Shown here one piece after another: positions 15,712 through 24,350 of a stretch of DNA of 57,362 bases; the first letter of the stretch is position 1; the number at the start of each line of letters is the position of its first letter. This DNA is from Schlesneria paludicola DSM 18645. GTDB lineage: Bacteria; Planctomycetota; Planctomycetia; Planctomycetales; Planctomycetaceae. Both the position numbers and the translations under genes were made by a program. The notes beneath the pieces are model-generated. The model ran no database searches and was not told where the DNA came from. It worked only from the letters and a program-made list of their open reading frames with translations. The DNA lies in assembly GCA_945862235.1 (NCBI GenBank), contig CAMAYU010000016.1, positions 1-57,362 on the forward strand, written 5' to 3'.

Positions 15712-17010
15712 GTGCGACTCTTCCTGCTGCTGATCGTGTCCCTGTTTGCGTTCATGTCCTCGGTGATGGCTCAGGAGAAACCGGCCGACTGGTCGAAGGG
15801 AAAGATTGAAGAGCTGCTCGCGCTGTACCAAGACTTTCATTCGCACCCCGAGCTGTCTTTTCAAGAAGAACGAACTGCAGCGAAGCTGGCGGAGGAGTTG
15901 AAGGGACTCGGTGTTGAAGTGACGACGGGAGTCGGGCGGCGAGGCGTGGTCGGGCTGCTCAAAAATGGGAACGGTCCCGTCGTGATGTTGCGGACCGATT
16001 TGGACGCGCTGCCGGTTGTTGAGGCGACCGGGTTGCCGTTCGCTTCCAAGGTGAAAGCGAAGGATCCGAAAGGGAATGATGTCGGTGTGATGCACGCCTG
16101 TGGACACGACATCCACATCACGACACAGATTGGAGTCGCGAGGTATCTCGCTTCGCACAAGGACCAGTGGCGCGGGACGGTGATGTTTGTCGGACAGCCT
16201 GCGGAAGAAGTCGGTGGCGGGGCGGAGACGATGTTGAAAGATGGCCTCTTCACGCGGTTTCCCAAGCCGAAGTATGCTCTCGCGCTGCACGTCAGCAGCG
16301 ACATGCCAACGGGGAAGATCGGCTTCAAGGCCGGGTACATTCTGGCCAATGTCGATAGCGTGGATATCATCATCAAAGGGAAGGGGGGCCACGGCGCGTT
16401 CCCTCACACGACCATCGATCCGATCGTGCAGGCCGCTCACTTGATCGTCGATCTGCAATCGCTCGTCAGTCGCGAGAACAACCCGTTTGAGCCAGCCGTC
16501 ATCACGGTCGGATCGATTCACGGCGGGACGAAGCACAACATCATCGGTGACTCGTGCCGCCTGCAACTCACGGTGCGAAGTTACTCGCCCGAGACGCGCG
16601 AGCGGTTGATCGACGGAATCAAACGGAAAGCCAAAGCGGCCGCGATCAGCGCCGGTGCGCCCGAGCCAACCATCGAACTGTCTGACTGGACTCCCGCCAC
16701 GAAGAACGACGCGGACCTCGTCGAACGAGTCGTGCCAACGTTCCGTCGCGTCCTCGGCGAAGAGAACGTTATTCCCGTCGAGCCCTCCATGGGAGGAGAA
16801 GACTTCTCGCAGTACGGCCTCGCCGGAGTCCCGATCTTCATGTGGCGACTCGGCGCCGTCAGCCCCGATCGCCTCGCAGGCTGGAAGAAGGAGGGAAAGA
16901 CACCACCATCGCTGCATTCCCCCTTCTTCTACCCGGACGCGCGCGAGGCCCTCATCACGGGAGTCACATCGATGTCGGCGGCAGTGCTGGACCTGATGCC
17001 GGTCAAGTAA
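15712..17010 (+). CDS. M20 family amidohydrolase (hippurate/IAA-amino-acid hydrolase type)
   Basis: 432 residues from a GTG start with GGAGG six bases upstream. A Sec signal peptide covers about residues 1-20 (ending VMAQ). The zinc-site motif H128-A-C-G-H132-D133 includes the Cys typical of the M20D branch, followed by the catalytic-glutamate motif PAEEVGGGAE (E165-E166). The dimerisation-domain strand GKGGHGAFPHTTIDP and the C-terminal GGEDFSQY are present. Family members cleave N-acyl amino acids or peptides. The signal peptide places this one in the periplasm, fitting a scavenging role. The precise substrate is unknown. Confidence 0.88.
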   Translation: MRLFLLLIVSLFAFMSSVMAQEKPADWSKGKIEELLALYQDFHSHPELSFQEERTAAKLAEELKGLGVEVTTGVGRRGVVGLLKNGNGPVVMLRTDLDALPVVEATGLPFASKVKAKDPKGNDVGVMHACGHDIHITTQIGVARYLASHKDQWRGTVMFVGQPAEEVGGGAETMLKDGLFTRFPKPKYALALHVSSDMPTGKIGFKAGYILANVDSVDIIIKGKGGHGAFPHTTIDPIVQAAHLIVDLQSLVSRENNPFEPAVITVGSIHGGTKHNIIGDSCRLQLTVRSYSPETRERLIDGIKRKAKAAAISAGAPEPTIELSDWTPATKNDADLVERVVPTFRRVLGEENVIPVEPSMGGEDFSQYGLAGVPIFMWRLGAVSPDRLAGWKKEGKTPPSLHSPFFYPDAREALITGVTSMSAAVLDLMPVK

Positions 17011-17038
17011 ATCAGCGTCTACGAGGGGCGGAGGACGG

Positions 17039-18559
17039 TCATTTTTTGATGTCGTACACGAGCAGCGTGTCTTGGTCGCGCAGGTAGAGCTTGCCGCCGC
17101 AGACGACCGGGTGAGACCACGCCGGTTTGTCGCTGCGGTTCGGCTGCTCAAAGCGGCCGTTCTCTTCGTAGCCGTCCGGTGTCGCGGCACACAGCGCGAC
17201 GGGGCCGTTCTCACTGCGGAGATAGAGCTGGCCGTCGGCAGACGTGACCGAGCCTTTTCCGACGGAACGGTTCTGCCATTTGGTCTTGCCCGTCGCGAGG
17301 TCGATGCACTTCAGAATCTGCTCGTCGAATCCGTAGACGTATCCGTCGAGTAGCACCATGCCGCCGTGATGGTTCACCATTTCCTTGTTGGAATAGACCA
17401 GCGTTCCTTCACCATCCGAGCCGAGTTCAAACATCGCGCAGCCGGTGCCATAACCCGAAGCGGTAAAGACTTTGTTCCCCGTGTGCAGTGGCGTCGAGCA
17501 GTTGGCCGTGCCGTTCGCCGAGGCGTTCTGTTTCCAAAGCGGCTTCCCGTCAGAAGCACGGACGCCGATAACCGACGTGTGGACGTAGGTGACATACTGC
17601 TTCTCTCCGACATCCTTCACGATGATGGGAGACGAATACGCCGCCTGCGGTGCCCCCTCGACCTGCGAAACCCAGACGGTCTTTCCCGTCAGCTTGTTCA
17701 AGGCGACCATCGTTCCCCGCTTACCGCCGGGTGTGCAGATCAAGTTATCGCCGTCGATCAGCACGGATTCGCTGATTCCCCAAGTGATGTTGCCTCCGCC
17801 GAACTCTTCGAGAATGTTTTTCTGCCAGACGACGGTTCCCTTGTCCGCCTTGGCGCACAGGAGATCGCCGTTGGCTCCCAAGGTGTACACCCGATCTTGA
17901 TCGATCGTGGGCGTGCCGCGCGGGCCATCACCCGTCCCGTCTTTACGGACTCGGCCGACACGAGCGCCCCACAGTGGCTTCCCGGTCACGGCATTCATGG
18001 CCGCCAGAACTTCATCCGATCCCGTCGTCCCCATCGTGAAGACTCGGCCATCGCTGATCGCCACGCTGGAGTAGCCCATCCCCAAGCCGGTCTGCTTCCA
18101 TGCGGGCTTTGGCCCCGCATCGGGCCACTTGTCGAGCAATCCCTTTTCAGTCGAGACATTGTCGCGATTGGGACCGCGATGCTGCGGCCATTCACCAGCG
18201 TTCGCTCCGGCAGCATCAGGTGTCCTGCTGCCCGCCTTGGCCCCCTTCGTCCCAGCGGCCTTCACGTTCTTCAGCGTCAGGCGTGAAACATTGTTCGAGA
18301 CATCCGCGATGATCGTGACGGACTGTCCGGCCTCCACATCGGCTAGCCCAGACTTCTTGCCATCGATCAAAACCTGAGCCTCCATCGGGACCGTGAACTT
18401 CTTCACGCCTCCCGCTTTACCGTTCAGTTTGATCGTGATTTCGTTGGCGTCCGAGGCGACCTCTTCGACTGTGCCGTAATACGTCGCGGCGAGTGTTACG
18501 CCGCACATCAACACCACGGTCGCCACGATCAGCGAACGGAATCGAAACTCTCCTGACAT
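17039..18559 (-). CDS. Exported PQQ-type beta-propeller protein
   Basis: 506 residues from the ATG at 18559 (MSGEFRFRSLIVATVVLMCG), chosen because AGGAGAG lies six bases upstream; a frame 11 codons longer lacks this. After the signal or anchor, a small beta domain (TYYGTVEEVASDANEITIKL) covers about residues 25-100. WPQHRGPNRDN then opens a PQQ-like propeller with repeated blades of the type AMNAVTGKPLW, VALNKLTGKTVW and CIDLATGKTKW. Such planctomycete proteins usually lack the residues of true quinoprotein dehydrogenases and may be binding or scaffold propellers. Convergent with the M20 gene. Confidence 0.85.
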   Translation of the reverse strand: MSGEFRFRSLIVATVVLMCGVTLAATYYGTVEEVASDANEITIKLNGKAGGVKKFTVPMEAQVLIDGKKSGLADVEAGQSVTIIADVSNNVSRLTLKNVKAAGTKGAKAGSRTPDAAGANAGEWPQHRGPNRDNVSTEKGLLDKWPDAGPKPAWKQTGLGMGYSSVAISDGRVFTMGTTGSDEVLAAMNAVTGKPLWGARVGRVRKDGTGDGPRGTPTIDQDRVYTLGANGDLLCAKADKGTVVWQKNILEEFGGGNITWGISESVLIDGDNLICTPGGKRGTMVALNKLTGKTVWVSQVEGAPQAAYSSPIIVKDVGEKQYVTYVHTSVIGVRASDGKPLWKQNASANGTANCSTPLHTGNKVFTASGYGTGCAMFELGSDGEGTLVYSNKEMVNHHGGMVLLDGYVYGFDEQILKCIDLATGKTKWQNRSVGKGSVTSADGQLYLRSENGPVALCAATPDGYEENGRFEQPNRSDKPAWSHPVVCGGKLYLRDQDTLLVYDIKK

Positions 18560-18970
18560 GCGGACTCTCCTAATAAAGTTGATACTGGACACAGGCCCGT
18601 CGGTTGATCTTCTGCGCGGTCCTTGATGAAACGTTCCTACGACCGAAAATCTGGGCTTTGTTTTGAAACCCCACCCCGCTTGTCTGGGCGGACTTCAGGT
18701 CGTTGCACTACTCAAAACCCGGTCGTCATCAAGTAGTGCAAAAACCTGATTCCACCGGAACCAGCCCGGTGGGGTGAGTTTCAAAACAAAGCCTAGGTGA
18801 GCACAGGAGCGGGTACTATGACCGCTCCTCCCAAACCGGACAAGAAGAGCAATCGGTCGAGTCGTTAGTACCGCCAGCCCAACAGGCGATAACACGGCTT
18901 GACAGGCTGATGTGTCGCGGGAGAATGTCGCCTCCATCCCGTCTCCGCTCCCGAATGAGGTCATCGAACC
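18560..18970. other. Divergent intergenic region upstream of the FHA gene
   Basis: About 410 bp between two divergent starts, dominated by the hairpin at 18654-18793. From 18794 to 18970 I see no convincing gene. The promoter for the FHA protein should lie in this second half. Confidence 0.45.
18654..18793. repeat. Large inverted repeat in a divergent promoter region
   Basis: The outer arms 18654-18675 and 18768-18793 share GGCTTTGTTTTGAAA and CCCCACC with a small bulge. The inner stem 18703-18712 with 18732-18741 (TTGCACTACT/AGTAGTGCAA) is perfect. The element spans 140 bp. Confidence 0.8.
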
Positions 18971-19423
18971 ATGCGTGCTCAATTGGTTCCCACCAAAGGT
19001 GGTCGCACCATCCAGATCGTTCGCGACGTGACACTCGTCGGTCGCCAAGAAGATCTGTGCGATGTCTGCCTCGACCGCAGCAGCATTTCCAAGTTGCATT
19101 GCCTGATCGTGCGAACCGATGGCCTGCTGTTCATCCGCGATCTCGGCAGCACGAACGGAACGAAGGTCAACGGGCAACGAGTCATCCGCGGCGCACTGTT
19201 GCCAGGTGACGAACTGTCCTTCGCGGGCGAAAAATTTCGCGTCGATATGGGGCCGGGTGAACCGGACTCGGATCACGAAGAGGTTCACAACTCGCACACA
19301 GAAGTCATCGAATTGGGGCAGCTCAACCTGCCACAAGAACACTTCGGAACCTACGACCCGGAGCGGCCACTGCAAACGGCCAGCGACAGCGATGTGAAAC
19401 GCCTGAGCGAAGAGTTTCTCTGA
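18971..19423 (+). CDS. FHA-domain protein
   Basis: 150 residues. The FHA fold covers about residues 5-95, with the phosphothreonine-binding residues in place: G24-R25 (LVGRQEDLCD), the SSISKLH motif (S40, H43) and the GSTNGTKVNG loop. The tail (about 95-150) is acidic and has no known domain. It probably docks onto a phosphothreonine protein, but no Ser/Thr kinase is adjacent. The PP2C phosphatase at 27362 is the nearest phospho-signalling gene in the window. It is monocistronic and convergent with LpxI. Confidence 0.85.
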   Translation: MRAQLVPTKGGRTIQIVRDVTLVGRQEDLCDVCLDRSSISKLHCLIVRTDGLLFIRDLGSTNGTKVNGQRVIRGALLPGDELSFAGEKFRVDMGPGEPDSDHEEVHNSHTEVIELGQLNLPQEHFGTYDPERPLQTASDSDVKRLSEEFL

Positions 19424-19456
19424 GTCCATGGCAGGCGTGGGTTAAGCAAAGCCACT

Positions 19457-19526
19457 GAAGCCTGACGCGCCAGCGAAGAAGCCTTGGCCCACCCAATCTT
19501 CGCTGGCGCTTCAGGCTTCGATTTTT
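19457..19526. terminator. Probable terminator hairpin between converging genes
   Basis: Arms 19457-19478 and 19498-19519 (GAAGCCTGACGCGCCAGCGA) pair over 22 bp with one mismatch and are followed by ATTTTTT on the plus strand. It sits 34 bases past the FHA stop and 49 bases past the LpxI stop on the other strand. Similar stems recur at 27261-27319 and 30192-30256, so it is also part of a repeat family. Confidence 0.75.
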
Positions 19527-19567
19527 TAATGGCCTTTCAAGAGATCACGAGCTGTGACCTCCCCGCC

Positions 19568-20461
19568 TCAAGCCACCGCACGGAGTTCCAATTCCTCCGC
19601 GTTGATCGCGACGATTGCGATCCCCAACCGGTCGGCCAGATCGATCACTTCGTGTTGATCGAGCATGATTGTCTTGCTGCTTTCGATGGCGAGAACTCGG
19701 CCTCCCGCCTCTTGCAGCGTCTTGATCGTCTGGGCACCGATGGTCGGCACGTCGAACCGCATGTCCTGCTGCGGCTTTGCAACCTTCACCACGGTGAAGC
19801 CGCCGCGGCGGCACAGTTCTCCGGCGCGTTGGATCGCACGGTCTGTCCCTTCGATCGCCTCGACCGCAATCACGGCGAGATCGTTCACAACAACCGACTG
19901 CCCCACGTCGAGCCGTCCCATTTCCTTCGCCAGATCCCAACCGAACCGGATGTCGCGCCATTGGGCATCCGTCGGTTTGCGTCGCGTCAGGAAGCCGTGT
20001 TTCACGAGTAACTCCGGGCAAAAGTCGAGGGCGGATTCAAAGTGAATGTTGTCGCGTGCGAACTCGCGAATGACGGCCAGCAGCAGCGTGTCGTCCTTGT
20101 GGTCTCGCGTGGCATAATTCCACCACATGTGCAGCGTTCGCCAATCGGGAAGCAGTCGCAACATGCGGAATGGCTGGAAGAGAACGGTCTTTTCAATCTT
20201 GCCCGCCATCACCACACGATCGACTTTGGCGCGTTGAAAGAGTCGAATCGCGCGACCAATGCGGGCGAGTGGAGATTCGCAGTACGTGTGGCAGACTTCT
20301 CGCAGTTCGGGCGAGGCCATGCCCATCACACCGACCGCGTGAACGAGCAGCCCCTGCTTGCGCGCCGCTTCCGCAAACGCGATCGGGAATCGTCCCGACC
20401 CCGCAAGCAAGCCCACGTTACGACCTCGTATAGGAATGATGTTGGGGTCCGTGTCGTTCAT
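19568..20461 (-). CDS. lpxI: UDP-2,3-diacylglucosamine pyrophosphatase LpxI
   Basis: 297 residues from the ATG at 20461 (MNDTDPNIIPIRGRNVGLLA); the 30-codon upstream extension reads through a hairpin and is rejected. The N-terminal GLLAGSGRFPIAFAEAARKQ and the C-terminal DUF1009 catalytic domain (HKDDTLLLAVIREF, DLAVIAVEAIEGTDRAIQRA, FDVPTIGAQTI) match LpxI. LpxI hydrolyses UDP-2,3-diacylglucosamine to lipid X in lipid A synthesis in bacteria lacking LpxH. It lies immediately downstream of lpxD on the same strand, although a hairpin at 20499-20563 separates them. Confidence 0.9.
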   Translation of the reverse strand: MNDTDPNIIPIRGRNVGLLAGSGRFPIAFAEAARKQGLLVHAVGVMGMASPELREVCHTYCESPLARIGRAIRLFQRAKVDRVVMAGKIEKTVLFQPFRMLRLLPDWRTLHMWWNYATRDHKDDTLLLAVIREFARDNIHFESALDFCPELLVKHGFLTRRKPTDAQWRDIRFGWDLAKEMGRLDVGQSVVVNDLAVIAVEAIEGTDRAIQRAGELCRRGGFTVVKVAKPQQDMRFDVPTIGAQTIKTLQEAGGRVLAIESSKTIMLDQHEVIDLADRLGIAIVAINAEELELRAVA

Positions 20462-20498
20462 GTCAGTAAGGCTGTCTGTCCGCTGTGAAGCAGTGTTC

Positions 20499-20563
20499 GT
20501 AGGGCAGGCATTGCCCACCACAAAATGTCGTGATGTCATGAAGGTGGGCAATGCCCACCCTAC
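20499..20563. repeat. Hairpin with GTAGGG tips between lpxD and lpxI
   Basis: Arms 20499-20519 and 20543-20563 (GTAGGGCAGGCATTGCCCAC) pair with one mismatch. There is no T-tract on the minus strand, so read-through from lpxD into lpxI remains possible. Confidence 0.85.
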
Positions 20564-20568
20564 TCAAC

Positions 20569-21657
20569 TCATCCCGCACGCCGCAGCTCGTCCATTGAGG
20601 CGGCCTGCATTTCCGCCAACTGCGCCGTCAGCGCCGCGATTTGCTTTTCCATCGCCTTGAACTGGTCACGCATCTCGGGAACGCGTTTCAGTGAGAAGAG
20701 CAATCGTTTTTGTTCGGCCTCGGGAGTGGCCATATATCCGATCCAGACTTCTCCCGCTGGTACGTCTTTATGAATCCCGGCTTTGGCTCCGACCATGCAA
20801 CCGGTGTTCATGCGGACGTGATCTTTCACGCCTGCCTGCCCGCCGACTCGCACGTAGTCGCCGGTACTGCACGAACCCGCCAGACCGACCTGCGACGCGA
20901 AGACGTTGTGTCGGCCGAGTTCGCAGTTGTGGCCGATCATGACGAGGTTATCGAGTTTCGTTCCGGCTCCGATGACCGTGGCTCCAATCGCCGCGCGGTC
21001 GATCGTCGTGCAGGCTCCGATCTCAACATCAACGTGAATCTCGACCGTCCCGAGTTGCGGGATCTTCTCGAACTGCCCGTTGGTGAACCGGTAACCAAAC
21101 CCGTCGGCTCCAATCACGGCTCCACTGTGAATGATCGTCCGATGCCCGACACTCACGTCGTGATACAGCACCACATTCGGGTGCAGCACCACGTTGTCGC
21201 CCAGCTTGCATCCCGCCCCGATGACGACGCCGGAATGCAGATCACAACCGTCGCCGATCTCGACCTCTTCGCCAATACAAACGCCCGGCCCGACAAAGCA
21301 GTCTCGCCCCAGTTTGGCGGACGGATCGATGACGGCTCGATCCGAGATGCCTCGCGCCGGTCGCGGTCGCACCTTGCGAAACAGCGGCAGAATCTGAATG
21401 AACGCCGCCTGCGGATCAGCGACCACAATGAGTGAACACGATGCGCAGTCCGTGAGTCCCGCAGCGACTTTCGCGTTGAGAATGACGGCTCCGGCTCGAC
21501 ACTCCTTCAAGCGACTGACGTGGCTTCCATCGACGACGAACGTCACGGAGTCGGAACCGGCCGCTTCGATGGAGTTGGCGTCGCTGATCGTCCGCTCGCC
21601 ATCGCCTCGAACCTCGCCGCCGACTAACGTCGCTAATGAATTGACGGTGTGACTCAT
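20569..21657 (-). CDS. lpxD: UDP-3-O-acylglucosamine N-acyltransferase LpxD
   Basis: 362 residues from the ATG at 21657, with AGGGGA upstream. An N-terminal uridine-binding domain ([20 protein letters not shown]) is followed by the left-handed beta-helix of hexapeptide repeats at about 100-300 ([20 protein letters not shown]), with the catalytic-His segment [14 protein letters not shown]-terminal helix ([20 protein letters not shown]) resembles the ACP-binding helix. LpxD adds the second acyl chain in lipid A synthesis. With lpxI this supports an LPS-type outer membrane. Confidence 0.92.
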   Translation of the reverse strand: MSHTVNSLATLVGGEVRGDGERTISDANSIEAAGSDSVTFVVDGSHVSRLKECRAGAVILNAKVAAGLTDCASCSLIVVADPQAAFIQILPLFRKVRPRPARGISDRAVIDPSAKLGRDCFVGPGVCIGEEVEIGDGCDLHSGVVIGAGCKLGDNVVLHPNVVLYHDVSVGHRTIIHSGAVIGADGFGYRFTNGQFEKIPQLGTVEIHVDVEIGACTTIDRAAIGATVIGAGTKLDNLVMIGHNCELGRHNVFASQVGLAGSCSTGDYVRVGGQAGVKDHVRMNTGCMVGAKAGIHKDVPAGEVWIGYMATPEAEQKRLLFSLKRVPEMRDQFKAMEKQIAALTAQLAEMQAASMDELRRAG

Positions 21658-21932
21658 GCTGCGTTCCCCTTTCAAATCGAAGCACAAGCCGTGCGTCGGC
21701 TGATGCTGATCAAGGGATCCTCACGTCCGATCCCCACCCTGCGCGAGGTATATCTCAGACGGCAAAAACCGGGAAGACCGTTCGCCGTCACACGCGAGCC
21801 ACGGCCATCACGTTTTTGAATCTGGAAGCGGGGGCGCCACGGACACGGGCCAACGCAACTGGCAGCGACCGGCCAAATCGGATATTTCTAGCCCGCCTAT
21901 CACTGCCTTTTGCGATTCAGGAGCGTTCGATC

Positions 21933-22307
21933 ATGCCGGTGCGAGGAATTCGAGGAGCCACGAGCGTCGAGGCCGATGTGCCCGAGCAGATTCTTGCCGC
22001 CACGCGCGAGCTGCTGGAGGAACTGCTTCGCACCAACGCGATCACCGCATTCGACGAGATCGTGTCGGCCATTTTCACCACGTCACCCGATCTCGTTTCG
22101 ACGTATCCGGCCGAAGCGGCGCGGGGAATTGGTATGACCCAGGTTCCACTCCTCTGCGCGTCTGAGATCGCCGTCCCGACAGCGAAAGTGCCGCGATGCA
22201 TCCGAGTCCTGCTCCACGTCAACACCGACCGGAAGCAGTCAGAGATCGTTCACGTCTATCTCCGCGACGCAAAACGTCTTCGGCCCGACATGGTCAGCGC
22301 TCAGTAG
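21933..22307 (+). CDS. aroH: Monofunctional chorismate mutase, AroH type
   Basis: 124 residues. The ATG at 21933 is preceded by AGGAG at a suitable distance; the longer frame from 21816 has no support. [60 protein letters not shown] and [10 protein letters not shown] are diagnostic for the AroH trimeric fold, with the active-site Arg in RGIRGAT and the downstream CIRVL Arg. It converts chorismate to prephenate for Phe/Tyr synthesis. It is divergent from lpxD and stands alone. Confidence 0.93.
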   Translation: MPVRGIRGATSVEADVPEQILAATRELLEELLRTNAITAFDEIVSAIFTTSPDLVSTYPAEAARGIGMTQVPLLCASEIAVPTAKVPRCIRVLLHVNTDRKQSEIVHVYLRDAKRLRPDMVSAQ

Positions 22308-22364
22308 TTGGCATCTTGCAGCGCGTCGGTACTTAAAGGATCGGCCCGAAGTGGCGTTTTGAAT

Positions 22365-22388
22365 TTGTGAGCGGCACGGCGCTCACAA
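22365..22388. repeat. Small hairpin with the GAGCGGCACGGCGCT motif
   Basis: The 9-bp stem 22365-22373 with 22380-22388 (TTGTGAGCG/CGCTCACAA) encloses a 6-base loop. It lies between aroH and the membrane protein gene, which converge here, and could act as a weak bidirectional terminator. It shares 15 exact bases with the insert in the MBL gene. Confidence 0.7.
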
Positions 22389-22410
22389 AAAGTGATTGCG
22401 GGACGCTTGA

Positions 22411-24084
22411 CTACGAATCGAAGTGAAACCCGCTGACACGCGCGACGGTCAGCAGGCAGACCGCAAATTGAATGGCCAGTACGATCCAGGCCGGTCGCAG
22501 CCAGCGGTACTCGGATTCGGTTTCGCTTTCCGCCAAGAGTGGTCCCGCCAGCCAAGCCAACCACGGCAAGAAGATGATCCACAACCGAGCCGCCTCACCC
22601 GAATTTTTACCCGTCAGCCAGAGCGTGCTCCAGACGAAGAGCATCGCGAGGGCCATCGCGCCGAACGACATGACCTTGCAGAGCTGCGGCAACGTCGACC
22701 AGTGTCGCTTCGTGAGAGTGACGTAGCCCGCTACGGCGGCAACAGTCACGGGGATGCCAGCGGCGAAGGACAATTCGATCGGGTTCACCAGCAGCCATTT
22801 CCAATAGGTGCGTGTGTATTGCGCGTAGAAGCCCGCGTGGTTTTGGTAGTTCAACCCCCACACCACGGGCAGATTCACCTTCCCGATTATGACGGTCAGA
22901 AGCAGCGGTAATACGAAGCCGATGGCCACGGCGATCAGACACATCCGGGCAGGAAATTCCACGCGAATCCAGTTCTTCCAGTCGTCACGATGAAGTTGGG
23001 GCGACTCTTGTGGACTGCGGCCGTTGTCGGGAGCCAGCGCGTTGTCCGTCAAATTTACGAGGAGTGGAAATCCACTCAAACGGTCCGTTGCAGTGGGAAC
23101 AAACCACCACGACGCCGATGCAGCGAAGAGGAACACCGGCAGAAACGCCAGGCTGCACATCAAGCCACACCAAGCGATTGCTCCCGCGACGAGGGCCAAC
23201 GCGATCGAACGTCTTCTGAGTGCCAGCAGCCACGTCCAGACGAACATTATGCCGATAAACGCATACACCACGTCAGACTTCGGCACGAACACGGCCACGG
23301 CGGGAATCGCGGGCCACAGCGCGGCTGTGAGCCACGCGACGTGTGAGTCATGTGTTAAACGAACGACCCCGTACAGCGGCACCACGACCAGCGCGGCACT
23401 GAGCAAGACAAGCAACGTCGCCAGCCAGAGGACTCGTCGATCAAGCGGCATGAGCGGGCGAGGAGACTTCGACCGTAAGCTGTTCCGCGCGATCACGTCA
23501 CACGCTTCGACGAACGATGCCGGTTGAGTCGCATCGAGAAATGAAGCGAGTGTCGGCGAGGACTCACACACCGCGATCAGGCCGTGAAACACGAGGAACA
23601 ATCCCGGCGGATGCGTCCCGACATGCAGCACGTCGCGCTGACGCATCAGGTCTTCGTAGCCCGCCAACAGCTTGGCCGGACTCGGTTCTTCATATCGCGC
23701 CTTCGTGAAGTACCCCGAGGAACTCGAGTAGTAGAGGACGAAGGCCGACTTGCCGAGTCGGTTCTTGAGCGGAGCCGACTCTTGGACAACCCACAACCAC
23801 GCGAAGCCCATCGCGACGAGTGCCGTCAGCCACGCGCAGACTTCCACGCGCGCGAGCGGCCTCTTCGAAATACGGCTCAATCTCTTCCAACCGAGTCTCA
23901 CCACGGCGACATACAACCCGGCAGCCACTGTCGCACCGAGGCCACTTAGTAATGAATCAGGTTCGGCGGGAACTCGATCCCACGTCCATTCGCCGGGAAT
24001 CCCGAGCGGCATCTCCGTCAGCCACAGCACGCCGAGCGAAGTAACGGCGGCGATGGCGATCAGACACAACGAGGCAACACGCAT
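22411..24084 (-). CDS. Multi-spanning membrane protein, possible GT-C-type glycosyltransferase
   Basis: 557 residues from the ATG at 24084 (MRVASLCLIAIAAVTSLGVL); the frame extends to 24177 but that stretch is not hydrophobic. About ten hydrophobic segments run the length. A large extracytoplasmic loop near residues 110-180 carries GYFTKARYEEPSPAKLLAGY and HVGTHPPGLFLVFHGL. A THPPG-like motif after the first loop is common in polytopic sugar transferases that use polyprenyl-phosphate sugars. The catalytic Asp cannot be identified with confidence, so the activity is a suggestion. Neighbours give no pathway clue. Confidence 0.6.
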   Translation of the reverse strand: MRVASLCLIAIAAVTSLGVLWLTEMPLGIPGEWTWDRVPAEPDSLLSGLGATVAAGLYVAVVRLGWKRLSRISKRPLARVEVCAWLTALVAMGFAWLWVVQESAPLKNRLGKSAFVLYYSSSSGYFTKARYEEPSPAKLLAGYEDLMRQRDVLHVGTHPPGLFLVFHGLIAVCESSPTLASFLDATQPASFVEACDVIARNSLRSKSPRPLMPLDRRVLWLATLLVLLSAALVVVPLYGVVRLTHDSHVAWLTAALWPAIPAVAVFVPKSDVVYAFIGIMFVWTWLLALRRRSIALALVAGAIAWCGLMCSLAFLPVFLFAASASWWFVPTATDRLSGFPLLVNLTDNALAPDNGRSPQESPQLHRDDWKNWIRVEFPARMCLIAVAIGFVLPLLLTVIIGKVNLPVVWGLNYQNHAGFYAQYTRTYWKWLLVNPIELSFAAGIPVTVAAVAGYVTLTKRHWSTLPQLCKVMSFGAMALAMLFVWSTLWLTGKNSGEAARLWIIFLPWLAWLAGPLLAESETESEYRWLRPAWIVLAIQFAVCLLTVARVSGFHFDS

Positions 24085-24209
24085 GACAGGACTCAATCGA
24101 AACGACAGACGGAGAACGGCTGGGGGCAGGCGACCCCTAACACAAAGGCCGCGTGAGAACGAGTATGTCGTCCCCACGCGGCCCGGTCGATCACGATGAG
24201 CAGGTTTGC

Positions 24210-24326
24210 CGTTTCCGACAGAAGTGGTGAGCCGGGCGGCGTAAGCCCTCGGACTCTTGTGATTACAACTAAGAACTCGGGGGCTTACGCCGCCCAGCTC
24301 ACCTGATGTCGACTTTTGTCGGAAAC
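24210..24326. repeat. Composite hairpin with the GAGCCGGGCGGCGTAAGCCC core
   Basis: The inner arms 24227-24251 and 24278-24302 (GTGAGCCGGGCGGCGTAAGC and onward) are nearly perfect. The outer arms CGTTTCCGACAGAAGT at 24210-24225 and ACTTTTGTCGGAAACG at 24311-24326 add a second stem. The core is the same as in the family-A elements, but the family-A ends are absent. Confidence 0.88.
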
Positions 24327-24350
24327 GTCAGGTTTGCAATCTCTCTGCGA

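Noticed and set aside
15652..17214. A 520-codon open frame on minus, opposite the M20 gene
   Set aside because: The plus strand encodes a complete M20 enzyme with signal peptide and zinc motifs; the minus frame has no family pattern.
22423..23949. Multiple plus-strand frames opposite the polytopic membrane protein
   Set aside because: Arg/Pro/His-rich shadows; the minus strand gives a coherent membrane protein.
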